NCBI GenBank assembly: GCA_036365515.1
Contig: CM070877.1
Location: forward strand, 7,201,001-7,265,000
Direction: 5' to 3'
DNA: 64,000 nt
From: Torymus aiolomorphi
Lineage: Eukaryota > Arthropoda > Insecta > Hymenoptera > Torymidae
Positions 23,001-34,433 of this stretch are shown here, one piece after another. A program made the translations under genes and the position numbers. The notes below the pieces were generated by a model. The model worked only from the letters and a program-made list of their open reading frames with translations, was not told the origin of the DNA and ran no database searches. Each line of letters starts with the position of its first letter. The first letter of the stretch is position 1.

Positions 23001-23760
23001 CGAACTGGGGGCAATTCTCGAAGGAATCTCAGATGACAGGTTATCTCCCTTTTCGCATATCCTAGTGTTCACAGATTCGTTACCAACTGCAGCTGCATTA
23101 AAGTCCAATAGCCTAAATTCCAAGATGCACCCTTTAGCTAGTTCCATCCGATCCAAAGTATATGAAGCTATTTCTAGTAATAGAACTATCCACATTTATT
23201 GGAGTCCAAAATCTCTTTCTATCCCAAATGGTTCCAAAGCTGACCTCGCAGCAAAACTGGCGTACTCTTCCAGTCTTTTTTCGTCATGCCCTCCATGCAT
23301 TCAGGACTTTTTACCATTGATGAAGAATAAAATCAATATTAGAATGTCATCTTTCTGCAAGGACTATGGTCAGTCCAATAAGGGTAGGAAGTATATAGGC
23401 CATGCCCAGGAGTTTTCTTTCTCCCCATGGTTCGGAAATAGAGGAGATTTAGCAGGGGTGATATCTGTGTACTAAATAGACTCAGGAGTGGATACAACAG
23501 AACTAGAGCCCATCTGGCTTCAAAAGGGTTCTTCGTGGAGGAAATATGCTCCTGTGGAGACGATATCCACTCCATCCACCATCTAATATGGGAATGTAAG
23601 GACTTAGATCCCTTTAGGGTTAATTTTCTATCTAAATGCAATTTTAAATGATACCCCTGGGATCTGATATTGTCAAAATAGCCTTTAATCACCCCGAAAT
23701 TTTTACTGTTTTACTTTCTTTTATTAAGGAGAGGCAGATCCCTGTATAATCTGAAGTACC
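20091..23760 (+). pseudogene. Non-LTR retrotransposon ORF2 (endonuclease, RT, RNase H), decayed
   Basis: Domains appear in the expected order but in several frames. The apurinic endonuclease is seen from NINGIKHKW and SDIVCLSESKL (20091-20417), through IMGDFNVQNPLWDS (about 20498), to DHFPIEI (about 20718). The reverse transcriptase shows GSPAPGLDGIPYSLL (about 21407), GLDIEGAYDNV (about 21797) and GLPQGCILSPLLFN (about 21967). The catalytic FADD box is changed to FADR near 22066. The RNase H core is HTDGSLTS (about 22887), CELGAILEGI and FTDSLPTAAALK. A C-terminal CSCGDD...HHLIWEC finger lies near 23550. Stops and frameshifts interrupt it at about 20417, 20600, 20975, 21660, 22038, 22155, 22813 and 23475. 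The combination fits an I/R1/LOA-like clade; it is inactive. Confidence 0.88.
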
Positions 23761-23764
23761 CCCC

Positions 23765-24985
23765 CCCCCCATCTATATAGATCGTAATTACTTTAACGAA
23801 GGAAGATCTCTTATTTTCCAGCTGGTCCACAAATCTTTAAGGTTCAAGATTCAGTCATTCCAGCATGTTCTTCGTGTTAGCGTGCTCTTATTTATAGATT
23901 AGACGCGGGCGTGTTCATCGTGTTCTCTGTAGATGCATTCATGTATAAATTTATTAACGGGTAATCGTTTGATTCTCATTTTTGAATGTATGAATAGTAA
24001 AACAGGACAGTTTAAAATTCTTTTTTTTTTCATTAACATGTATGATCTTAAACCTGAAACTTAATCTGCATTTTAACTGTTTACATTCCCCTGTGCTGTA
24101 GTGTTAAGAACCTTTTTTTGTAGCGTTCAATGTCTGCAATGTGCAGTTTACGAGAAAAAGATACAAATAGCTTTGTTAGATGTTAAACTAAAGAGAAATT
24201 GAAAGCTACAAAAAAAGGGCCTAATAGTGTTAACATGGTTGTTGGGAGATTTATTACCTTTAATCCTACTTGCATGGAAGGAACTAACGAAATTTTTTGT
24301 TTCATTTTTAAGACATTGCAATAATTCTACTTTAAAGTAGAACTGTAATAGTTGTAGAAAATATAAAAAAAGAATAATGATTTACGCCTTGAACAAATTC
24401 AGTTGCCCGCAAGATCCGGTAATACATTGTTCTACAAATTTGTTTAGTTAATTTTCGTTCCAAGAATAAACAAAGGAGCCGTCGTTTTTTTGTTTCGAGA
24501 CTTTCTAGAACAATGTATTACAAAATTACGCAGGGTTACTGAATTCGTTTAAGGTGTAAATCGCTATATCCTTTTTTATATTAATTAGTTTTACATGTTC
24601 CGCCAATAAAAAGTGGTAGTATATTAGAGTACAGTGCGACACCCCTTAGTTTAATAAAATGTATAGAATAAACTTAGATATTGCACTTAAAAGTGAGTTT
24701 TTTTAATTTTAATGATGGAGAGTGATAGACACTCGAATCAAGGGTGTATTATAAACTCTAGATATTTATTTTCATAATGCTATGTTAATAACAGTATTCT
24801 GATAGAAAATATTTATCCAAATTTACTGCAAATCCTTGATTCTGCTACTAAATTGATGTTGAGCGTTAAATAAATAAAATAAAAAATTTTTTAATATTTT
24901 AATTCTTTATAGGAAAATAATGAGGATGATGGAATAGACACACCAGCGGCTAAAATGTCTGATCTACTTCTACACATAATCTTCC
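23765..24985. other. AT-rich stretch with two small inverted repeats
   Basis: GTTAAGAACCTTTTTTTGTAGC (24104-24125) is inverted at about 24208-24235. ATTTACGCCTTGAACAAATTC (about 24381) is inverted near 24540-24562, with TAATACATTGTTCTA/TAGAACAATGTATTA inside it, forming a roughly 200-bp fold-back. A run of 11 C's lies at 23760-23770. No gene seen. Confidence 0.5.
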
Positions 24986-24989
24986 AGCG

Positions 24990-26550
24990 AAGATGATTAA
25001 CTGCCCTTTTTGTGATACCGTCTGCGATTCAGAAAAAAGCGTTTATGAATCATGTAAGATTAGCGCACAAACAATTCATGTATTTTGAAGTAACATGCCA
25101 AATTTTAATTGCAACAAAATATTTCAAAACTTGTATGGCTACAAAAAACATTATTTGCAAAATCATAATAGCATACACATTTCAAGTAACAATCATCTAG
25201 ATCAATTACAATGTGTAAACAATAATTCTGATTTAGTTTCCATAGATACATATAGAGAAGAAAATATTAATAACGACTTGAATACGAGTGAAATAGTGTC
25301 ACATTATTTAAATAAATTAAAAAATGCTTTTGATGATATAACTATTTTTAAAGAAGAAGTTTACGAGTACGTTGGTTTAATCGCAGCAAAATTCTACGCT
25401 AAATCGAAACTGCCCAGAAAATCAGTGCAGGCAACGATTAATATATTAATTGATTTTTATAACGCACATTTTATCAAATATATTTTAAGCAGCTTTGAAA
25501 ATGATAATATTTAAATAATGTGTAAAATTATTCATAATGCCTTTACTGCGTTTAAATGGGAGTATATGGCTTTTCAGTATTTTAAAAAACAAAATTGTTT
25601 AATTGACCCTAAAAGTATAACCACAAGTTTTTCACAAAGTTACAAAACGTCTAAAGAAGAATGTTTACCAGTAATAGTTAAAGATTCAGTTCAATTAGTA
25701 CCACCTTCAAAAGTATTAATTAAATTTTTAGAAATGCCGAATGTGTTACAAAAAATCAATGAACATATTAATGCTTGTAAAAATAGTAATGAATTCAATT
25801 CTATTTTTAAATCAGATATGTTTAAGCTAATCGAACAAAGAAATTCGGGGAAAATAATATTACCACTTGCTGTCTATAACGATAATTTCATTTCTTTTAC
25901 AACTGCACAAATACACTGATCATGAGACCTAGGAAATGAAAAAATGTTTGCTGCCATTATTAAAGAATTAAAAATTTTGCAAGAAACTGGAATAGAAGTA
26001 AAATTTAATAACAAGATTATTCAAATATATTTTCCGTTATACGCTATTCTGGGGGATAACCTAGCCTTAAACACTAATTTAGGATTTAACAAAAGTAGTA
26101 ACAGTACTTTTTCGTGTCGAATTTGTACAGCACCCAAACACGTAATTCAGAGCATAACATCGGAGAAGAAAATATACTTGCGATCATTGAAAACTTGTGA
26201 GAATGATGCTTATAAATAAAAAAATAGTATTGTTGAGGAATCTATATTTCATAATGTTCCCGAATATAATCTTATAGATCAAGGAATATTTGATCTGATG
26301 CATGATCTGAATGAGGGAGTGTGTAGATATGTTATGGGTTTTATACTAAACTTGTATATATATTGTGAAAAAAGATTTACTTTAGAGTTTTTTAATTCTA
26401 GACTTTCTGGAATTAACTATATTGATGGGTAGGATGCTACTCCTGCTTTTACCGAAGAACAAATAAAAACTTGCTACTTGACGATATCGTCATCAGAAAT
26501 GATGTTTCTCATTGAACATTTCGGATTATTAGTAGGGGATAAAAATCACT
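24990..26550 (+). pseudogene. Decayed transposon-derived zinc-finger/transposase-like gene
   Basis: The sequence begins with two C2H2-like fingers in broken frames: INCPFCDTVCDSEK near 24993, then FNCNKIFQNLYGYKKHYLQNH at 25100-25160. It continues through frames at 25095-25514, 25518-25919, 25944-26219 and about 26220-26550. Motifs in order include LPLAVYNDNF, GIEVKFNN, YAILGDNLALNTNLGF, FSCRICTAPK and FDLMHDLNEGV. That order matches a widespread animal family of transposon-encoded proteins, which I infer to be TNP2/CACTA-related. At least four stops or frameshifts separate the pieces. No terminal repeats were identified. Confidence 0.6.
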
Positions 26551-26554
26551 AAAA

Positions 26555-28220
26555 ATAATAAAGCTTGGAAACTTTAAAATGTAAATCATGTCTCATAACT
26601 GTATTTCATTTTTTATTGTTCATTTAATGTTCAAGTTACCGAGTCAAGTATATTTGGGTTAGAGACAGAAATGACTACAGCTCTAGGTCCTGTTAGCCAG
26701 GTTTTGGTTACTTCATAAAAAAGTTATTAGTTATGTGCTGCAAAAAGTTTATTTTCTTCCTCTTTCTGATGACAGACAAGAAAAGTAAATCAAGACTAAT
26801 ACATGTACACCGTGTAAATCCCGTGAGATAGTGACGCACGTGAAAGGTAGAAGAGAAATGAAATTACCTAATATCCCAACTCTTATTCCAATTACGTTAT
26901 TTGACGTTGTTTTCACTTTCTTCCGGGGCGTATGCGATAGAGTGAGGGAAAAAAATGAAAGTGCGAAAACATTAATCCTGTGCCGGAACATATTTAAAAC
27001 ATACGATACAAAAAAAATTGATTCTAGCTTCTTCAGATATCTGATGTAAAAGATTTTTGGAATATTTTAAAAATAAAGTTAATTTTGTCAACAAAGTAAT
27101 GTAAAACTGCTTGTCTCTTTTATAACTCATTTCGGATTATCTTTCAATCATTTTTTCCGAGATGTGTCGATTTTGAAACAAAGTTAATAAATTTTTATGT
27201 GAAGAACTGCGCAATTTCTTAGAAAATCGGGAAAGGATAATCCAAAATGTATTGTAAACAGGTCAACATTATTATCTTGACTAAATTAATTTGTGGTTTT
27301 GTGTTTAGGAGACCATAATACATGGAGCAATATAGTTGTCTAGTCTCTAGCACATTTTTATTTTATCTAACACTTTTTTCTTTTTGTCGGCCTGTGTTAT
27401 TGTTATTATTGTGTATAGAATTCCTATTCTTCTAAATATTTAATTAAAAAAATGATTTAACATATCAATACATAAATATATTATGGAATAAAAAAAGAAG
27501 CTGTGGCTTGTAACCTACGGTACTTTTTAGAAGTAGTTTCGGCTCTTTTTACTTATTTTAGAAATTACAATAGTCTTGTTTGAAAAATGAGTACGTAATT
27601 GTTTTTGTAATATTATTCTTATAATAAGAATCTTATTACGTGTAGAAAAGAAGTGAAGGGTAACGTAAATAAAAAAGCATACTGACGAACAAGTGTAGGT
27701 ATAGAAACTTACTGTTAGGGTGAAAGTAACTGAAAGCCCCTAGAGAGATGTGTCAGGTGCTGACGTTCACACTACTTCTTCCTCGTTTATTTGGCTGACA
27801 GAAAACGCGACTTTCTACTTAGTTCCTCAACTGGCTTGCCGGTCAGCATGTAATTATACTCTTCTATATTGTGTGTTGCGTGTTCTTATGAATTGCGTGT
27901 TCTTATCTGAATGTTACGACCGGTTAAAAACTTTTGCGACCCTTATTTTTAAGTAATGATTGTCAACGTTACTTTTCTAATATTCTTATGCGTTTAGTTG
28001 ACGACTAAAATTTTCATTACTACTATTGACGACTAAATGCTAGAAAGCACAAGTCTTGATGGTACATCAAGCTACATGCGCTTATTGCGTTTACTTTAAA
28101 TAATCGACTAATTATTTCTACTTAATATATACGTATGCGATTCGACATGTTTATTTATTAATCGCGAAGTTCATCGGTAACCGTGTAATAATCCGTTGGA
28201 ATGCAAAATAGTTTAGGAAA
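26555..28220. other. Unassigned intergenic stretch
   Basis: Open frames of 68-80 codons at 26749-27049 and 27750-27956 are short, overlap on both strands and lack motifs. CATTTCGGATTATC (27127) and GGATAATCCAAAATG (27235) form a short inverted pair. No gene is supported. Confidence 0.4.
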
Positions 28221-28224
28221 AGTG

Positions 28225-28640
28225 ATTGTTCGACCGCTTTACATGTTGCCCCCAGCGCGCGCATGTACGTATCTGCGCGAGCGACTTTCGCGTGCGCACA
28301 CCTCTCGTTGACGGATGTCTCTCTCCTCCGACTGGCGGCTTGGCACTGCTCCTAGCGTCTAAAAATCAAACTCGTCCCGGCTTGTGCCACCCTCCCTCTT
28401 CCTTCCCTCGCAGCCCCCACTGCTATCTTCCTGCGCAGACAGAGGGGAGTGCCGAGTGAGCATCCACGCTGTACGCATTCCGCCTCCGCGCACGGACCTG
28501 CCGCGGACACTGTTCCTTTTCTGGAGATAATATCACTCGATCTGTCGTTTACTTTTTCCTACAGGTTTTTGCTGTTGCTGCTACCACTGCGTATTTATGC
28601 TTACGTAGCTCTCTACTATACGCACATTCGCCCGCAACTC
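28225..28640. promoter_or_regulatory. CpG-rich island, possible promoter or 5' exon
   Basis: A stretch of about 400 bp is clearly richer in GC and CpG than its surroundings (for example GCGCGCGCATGTACG, GCGCGAGCGACTTTCGCG). It contains pyrimidine-rich tracts. It resembles promoter or 5' UTR sequence of an insect gene, but no downstream coding exon is recognised before the fold-back element at 28855. The frames at 28226-28459 and 28449-28655 are not convincing. Confidence 0.25.
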
Positions 28641-28854
28641 TTTAACCATTTTTAATTAATAGTCTTCGTAAACGTTATGAATAAGCTGTGCGCGGCGTGA
28701 TATATGTATATGTCGTCGCACTTATCGGATATCCGCCATGTGTCATGTTGATTTTACGTTAACCGCGGCGAATTATAAATTGGAAAATAGTAACTATAGC
28801 TGGAGTGGCCGCGAACACCCGATCACGGACACGGCTCAAACTTTAACACACGTA

Positions 28855-30064
28855 CCCGGGAAAAAATGATTCATATATGGCCATATATACTCGTATATAA
28901 AAATCTGCATGGATATATATGTGCAAATCCGCGGACTACAGACAACAACTGGGGTACAAAAACAGAAAAAATTTTTTTTGAGGGCACACCTAGTACCACA
29001 TAAGATTTTTTCGGTTCTTTTAGAGTCCCCCAACATGAAAATACTCGTGAACACTCATTATCCGTTACCAAGCTTTTTTGCCGACGAAATCAATTTTTCT
29101 TATGGAAATTTAACATGGGAAAAATGGACGAAAAGTAGTCATTGATGATTAACCAATAGCAAACTATTGAAGAGGTCAAACCAAATTCCACAAAAAAGCG
29201 ATTAAAGTTGAAGAATAGAGCTTTAATTTGAGATAAGAATCGTTAAAATCGGTCGATTCTGTGCAAAGCTACGTGAATTTGAAAATGGTGAAAAATGACA
29301 AAAATTTGAAGAATTACGTGGATTTGAAAAAAATCGCTCATTTTCGTCATTATTCGCCATTTTCAAATTCACGTAGCTTTGCAAAGAATCGACCGATTTT
29401 AACGATTCTTATCTCAAATTAAAGCTCTATTCTTCAACTTTAATCGCTTTTTTGTGGAATTTGGTTTGACCTCTTCAATAGTTTGCTATTGGTTAATCAT
29501 CAATGACTACTTTTCGTCCATTTTTCCCATGTTAAATTTCCATAAGAAAAATTTATTTCGTCGGCAAAAAAACTTGGCAACGGATAATGAGTGTTCACGA
29601 GTATTTTCATGTTAGGGGACCCCCAAAGAACCGAAAAAACCTTATGTGGTAGGTGTGCCGTCAAAAAAATTTTTTTTCGTTTTTGTACCCCAGTTGTTGT
29701 CTGTAGTCCGCGGATTTGCACATATAACCATACGTGATTATATATGACCATGTTTGATCATATATGAATTGTGTCTCTATATAAAAATACATGTTTGTAC
29801 ATAAGGAAGTATACATGACTATATATGGTCATATATGGATATATATAATACTTTTGTAAGTTATCTTCATACATATTCATATAATGTCTATGTATAATCA
29901 TATATACTCATACATGAGTATACTGGCTAATATACCAGCATATATGTTTATATAGAGACAAAATCCATATATGATCATACATAATCATGTATGGTTATAT
30001 ATGCCACGTGCAAGATTTTTATATATGGGTATGTATGGCCATATATAAATCATTTTTTCCCAGG
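28855..30064. mobile_element. TA-flanked fold-back element F (1,210 bp)
   Basis: The ends CCCGGGAAAAAATGATT and AATCATTTTTTCCCAGG are flanked by TA at 28853-28854 and 30065-30066. The core (about 28925-29740) is a near-perfect palindrome centred near 29320. The right part (29720-30050) is built from ATATATGATCATATATGGCC-like words. Mirror frames of 78 and 83 codons (28909-29145 plus, 29500-29751 minus) arise from the palindrome. A TA duplication suggests mobilisation by a Tc1/mariner-type transposase. Confidence 0.82.
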
Positions 30065-30163
30065 TATTTACATATGTACAAAAACTATATTACTGAACTA
30101 TAGTAATGTTAACGTAAAGCAATATAAAGAGACGTGATGAAAATTGATGTACATTGTGCAACT

Positions 30164-30271
30164 AGGGAGGAAAGTTGACTTTTTCTAGCGAGGATGATGA
30201 TTGAGCACGAGTGGCTGATCACAAGTGCTCAAAGTCATCATCCGAGTCTGAAAAAGTCAATCGCTCCCTTG
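30164..30271. mobile_element. Short hairpin element (108 bp)
   Basis: GGGAGGAAAGTTGACTTTTTC at the left pairs with GAAAAAGTCAATCGCTCCC at the right. An inner stem GATGATGATTGAGCAC/GTGCTCAAAGTCATCATC completes a long hairpin. Confidence 0.7.
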
Positions 30272-30284
30272 TTACACATAGTAC

Positions 30285-31285
30285 TTTTTTTTAGTAAGTG
30301 TAGGAATAGGACCTTTATTGCATGAAAAGTGGATGGGGGATCGGGTATATCGAGTCGTCAGGAGACTAACAAGGAGAGTGCACACCCTCCGGGAAACGGG
30401 CTTCAGCGGGCATTTGAGAGTCGATTTTTGATATGAAGAAATGAAGCTCAGGATTTCTAATTCCATCTCATAGGCCCTTTTTCTTGAGATATGAACAATC
30501 TAATCTCAAATATCCTCTATTTCGTTAAAAAATGAGGTCTCTTGTATTGACTGTTACATTGCAAGTATTTATGATGCGAAAACGAACAAAAAAGATTATA
30601 AAAATAGACAGCAAAAGCTAAAGTTTAAGCTCTGATTCGTTAGAAAAATATTGATTTTTCAGGAAATTATAAGCAATCAAAGATAGTGTAAGAAAACGGT
30701 CAAAAATTTGTTTTCATTTTAAGCGATTCAATGGACCGTATTTTTAACCATTTTTTACGCTATATTTGATTGCTTATAATTTCTTGAAAATTCAATATTT
30801 TTCAAACGAATCAGAGCTTAAATTTTTTTTTTTGCTGTCTATTTTTATAATCTTTTTGGCTCGTTTTCGTATAATAAATACTTGCAATGTAACAGTCAAT
30901 AGAAGAGACATCATTTTTTAAGGCTCTTGCTAAGCGACCGTCAGATTAGAGTACATTGTTTCAGACTAGTAATATTTCAATATTTGTTTTGTTCTGATCT
31001 TTGACTAAAGAAACTATATCTACTAATAATATAGATATACCTTCAATACAGAAATCTGATGAACAAATAGCAAAGGCGATTTTTTAACCAAATATTTGAG
31101 ATTAGATTGTCCATATCTCAAGAAAAAGAGCCTATGAGATGGAATTAGAAACACTGAGCTTCATTTCTAGATACTGCAGAAATCGACTCTCAAATGTTCG
31201 CGGAAATCCGTTTCCCGGAGGGTGTGCACTCTCTTTGTGGTTTTCTATGGAAGAAAAGGGCCTTTTTCATGCATATTCAAGGTGC
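30285..31285. mobile_element. Fold-back element G (about 1 kb)
   Basis: The left arm (about 30300-30720) and right arm (about 30745-31270) are inverse copies. Paired landmarks include AGTGCACACCCTCCGGGAAACGG/CCGTTTCCCGGAGGGTGTGCAC and CTTGAGATATGAACA/CCATATCTCAAG. The right arm carries about 160 bp of unpaired sequence near 30925-31085, an insertion relative to the left arm. A diverged half-copy is at 11080-11450. No coding. Confidence 0.75.
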
Positions 31286-31289
31286 TTAT

Positions 31290-33540
31290 TTTATCCATAT
31301 TTTATTCTAGAACTAATCTAATTGATTAAATTTGCAGGAATTCGTATGCTCGTAATAGTTTTGCACGTTTTCTGTTCATAGCTATTACAGGGGAAAGTTG
31401 CCTATCAGCACCTGCCAGGTGCTCGCGGTATATCACCACACGTTTCTCGCGTCCGACGATATGTATCGGATGATTGTAGTTAGATGTAAAATATCATTTT
31501 ATCGACATATTTCGCGACCAATATTTAAAATACAGAATTTACAAAGTTACATTGCAATTTATTATTGCTACAACAAAAGTTATTTTTGTAATCTCGTATC
31601 TTTTCCGCAGTTGAAGTAATATTTTTTTTTCTTTTTTTTTAATAACTTCTAGGTATATCTTATTCTTTATATTTAGAAATCTGCGTGTTGCTGAACCGGT
31701 AACACCTTTTAGCAGCTTATGGTACTATTTAAAATGAAATATAATGTCTCTTTTACTCAGTATACTATTATAGATATACTATATTACCGTTCATTACCAG
31801 CTGTGCATTACATAAAAAGATACATTGAGTGCTAATGCCAACTAACATAATAAATCTTGTTTTTCTCTAGTTTATGTCCAGGTAAATTAATATCTAACCC
31901 TGAGGATGCAATCCACTGGATCTTAAAATCGTCCTTTACGAACCCAAAACAGTTGCTAAAAACGTACTTTACGGACACATAAGTATATGTGATGATGTTT
32001 TTGATATTGATAAAAAAAGAAATATATAAAAAAAACATCTCAAGAAACAGATGCCCTCTCAGAAAAAACCTTATCGGGGTGTATTTATTTTAAAAAATAA
32101 AAAATTTATAGGTGCCGAAAATGTCCCATTTCTCTATAGGTGGGGCACGAGCGTCTTACAGCTGAGGCACGAGCGTCACGATTAAATACGGGTTAAATTT
32201 CAAGGATTGTGTTCTAAAATTAACTTTATATGTAATTACGCACCATTTGTTTATTATACACAACTTAATATTTAACTTAAACAAACTAAGAGGCTCACAG
32301 CCAAGATGCAATCTTATGGAGTAATTTGAGGTTATACAATCAGCTGTTCTATTTCGTGCTGGTCACATGACTGCAGCCGCACCATTTTGCTTGACGCTCG
32401 TGCCCCGGAAATTAAAGCTTACGAACCGAACTTTAAAATGCACCCAACTATACAGATTTTGAGTACTTAATTTTTTCTGAATCCTAGATGATAAAATTGT
32501 GAACGGTCACCAGTTTTAAGCTTCAAATTTCTATTAATTCTTGTGAATTGAATTTTAATTTTTTTAATTAAAAAATCGGATAGGGAAAAAATGTACAACA
32601 GTACAATGACTAAAACAAAATTCGGGTCAAAGCATACATTTATAAAGTTTTTATGATAAAACATCGCTAAGACGGTTGTGCCTCACTCTCCCCTAGTCAC
32701 TAGTGGCCTCTAAGGCGCCTCTCTGACGTCACATGTAAGTACATTGTTGACATGTGTAAGAGAGATGGACAGATTGTCGGCGAATATATACAAGCCAAGT
32801 TCCGAGTATTCGGCACGCACTTCTGTGTCCGAGCTCGCTCAGTACACTTTACCGACAAGCATTACGCTTAGGCAAGTGATGATGTGAGCAATACCCTTTG
32901 CGCTCGTTAAAAACTCTGTAGATAATTTTTGTAATTTTTTATGTAAATAAATTTTAATGTACTAATATACATTGCCTAACATAAATTCTTGCACATAAGT
33001 TTGTAAGACCTAAATTCAGAATTCAAACCCTACCTTACCTACCTTACCGACCTTAACGATAGTTGGCCCCTCTACGCTAACTATTTACTCGGCTTCCTCT
33101 CTCTATCGGCACGGTAGTCGGCCTCTCTGCGCCAACTGCTTATCCGTTTTACCCACGCAGCACGGTAGCAGCCTATCAGCGCTAACTACGGGCGTATTTC
33201 GAAATACGGAAACTGCGGTACGAGTGTACGACTTTCGGAAACGCTTCAAAATTATGCGTCCGATGGTATAAGGTTTCGAAACGGTTGGAAACAAGCCTTA
33301 TATTATGCTTATCTAATATTAGGTACTTTTGGGTATAAAAATATTTAGGGTTGGTCTATTTTCATGAACGAGGTTACACATTTCGGAACGCTTCATAATT
33401 TAACACGCTGTTCCGAAACTCCGTACCCGAGTTTCCGCATTTCGGAAAACGCCCTACTTACCTGCACAACCCACCTTAAATCTCTGTATATCGACGGCAC
33501 GGACTCCGGCACACTGCGCGCCGGTATCTTACCCCGAGAG
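31290..33540. other. Mostly unassigned AT-rich stretch
   Basis: GGGGCACGAGCGTC at about 32144 is inverted as GACGCTCGTGCCCC at about 32392, outlining a roughly 265-bp inverted-repeat element. A block at 33055-33190 holds about three diverged copies of a CACGGTAG..GGCC.CTCTGCGC.AACT phrase. Palindromic TTTCGAAA-type words lie near 33193-33440. No gene is supported. Confidence 0.4.
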
Positions 33541-33546
33541 AAGTAA

Positions 33547-33925
33547 GGGGGTGCCATAGTCGTACCGTTATCGACCGAGAAATTCACACAGTTTCAAGCT
33601 GATTAAAAATAAAATACGTAAAATCACAAAAAAAACAAGAGAACACTTCGCTGCGGTTTTGAACGTTCTATCACCTAGTAAAAGTTTGAATTCGAAATAT
33701 TAAGTGGTTTTTGTAAAAACTTTGAACAAAACAAAATTCAGTTTCGTTCAAAGTTTTTGCAAAAACAACTTGATATTTCGACTCCAAACTTTTACTGGAT
33801 GATAGAACGTTCAAAACCGCAGCGAAGTGTTCTCTTGATTTTTTGTGATTCGACGTATTTTATTTTTAATCAGCTTTGAACTGTGTGAATTGCTCGGTCG
33901 GTAATGCTAGGACTATGGAACCCCG
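33547..33925. mobile_element. Fold-back MITE B, copy 2 (379 bp)
   Basis: Same element as 5415-5792. The ends are GGGGGTGCCATAG and CTATGGAACCCCG and the palindromic body is the same. The left flank is GTAA (33543-33546) and the right flank TTAA (33926-33929), so the target has one substitution on the left. Confidence 0.85.
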
Positions 33926-33929
33926 TTAA

Positions 33930-34010
33930 GGGAGTGTCCACATAGCCTCATGTGCCTTGTCTCTTGTCTCATGTCTCAAGCGCGAAAAAAATCGTTGTCC
34001 GCAATTGTTG
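33930..34010 (+). mobile_element. Left end of TTAA MITE family H, truncated
   Basis: GGGAGTGTCCACATAG directly after the TTAA at 33926-33929 matches the left end of the complete element at 59829-60033. The match continues through CTCATGTGCCTTGTCTCTTG and GCGCGAAAAAAATCGTTGTCC. No right end is found downstream. It abuts MITE B and shares its TTAA. Confidence 0.65.
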
Positions 34011-34433
34011 AGGTAAGCAAACCTTGTTTTTTTTTGCAATAAAAAAAAAGTTTTCAACCGAAATCTTTTATCGGGGCCCCACACATTATCATAAAAAATA
34101 ACCATGCATGCAAAATTTGAAATCGATTCTTCTAATTCTTTTTGGGAAATTTTGGTCACCACAACGGCTTTTTCCAAACCTAAGTCATTATTATTCCTCC
34201 TCGTGTAGCCTCTTACGCGCCATGCTCTACAATCGTAGCCCTGGCCTCGTCCTCTTTTATCACATAGTTATGAGCATTTTTTCCACAAGGCACGCCTATA
34301 ATGCCTAGAAAATCTTCAAAAGTGGAATATTACCTTCGTAAAAAGTGCAGGCTGATGTGTAGGCCGCAATTTTAACGGAGAATGACCTGCTCGCAAGTCT
34401 CCAAGCTGCTTTTGAGATGAGTTACAGTTTATA

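Noticed and set aside
28836..29751. Similar frames on opposite strands at 28909-29145 and 29500-29751 that could look like a duplicated gene.
   Set aside because: They are the two arms of one fold-back element and share no known domain.
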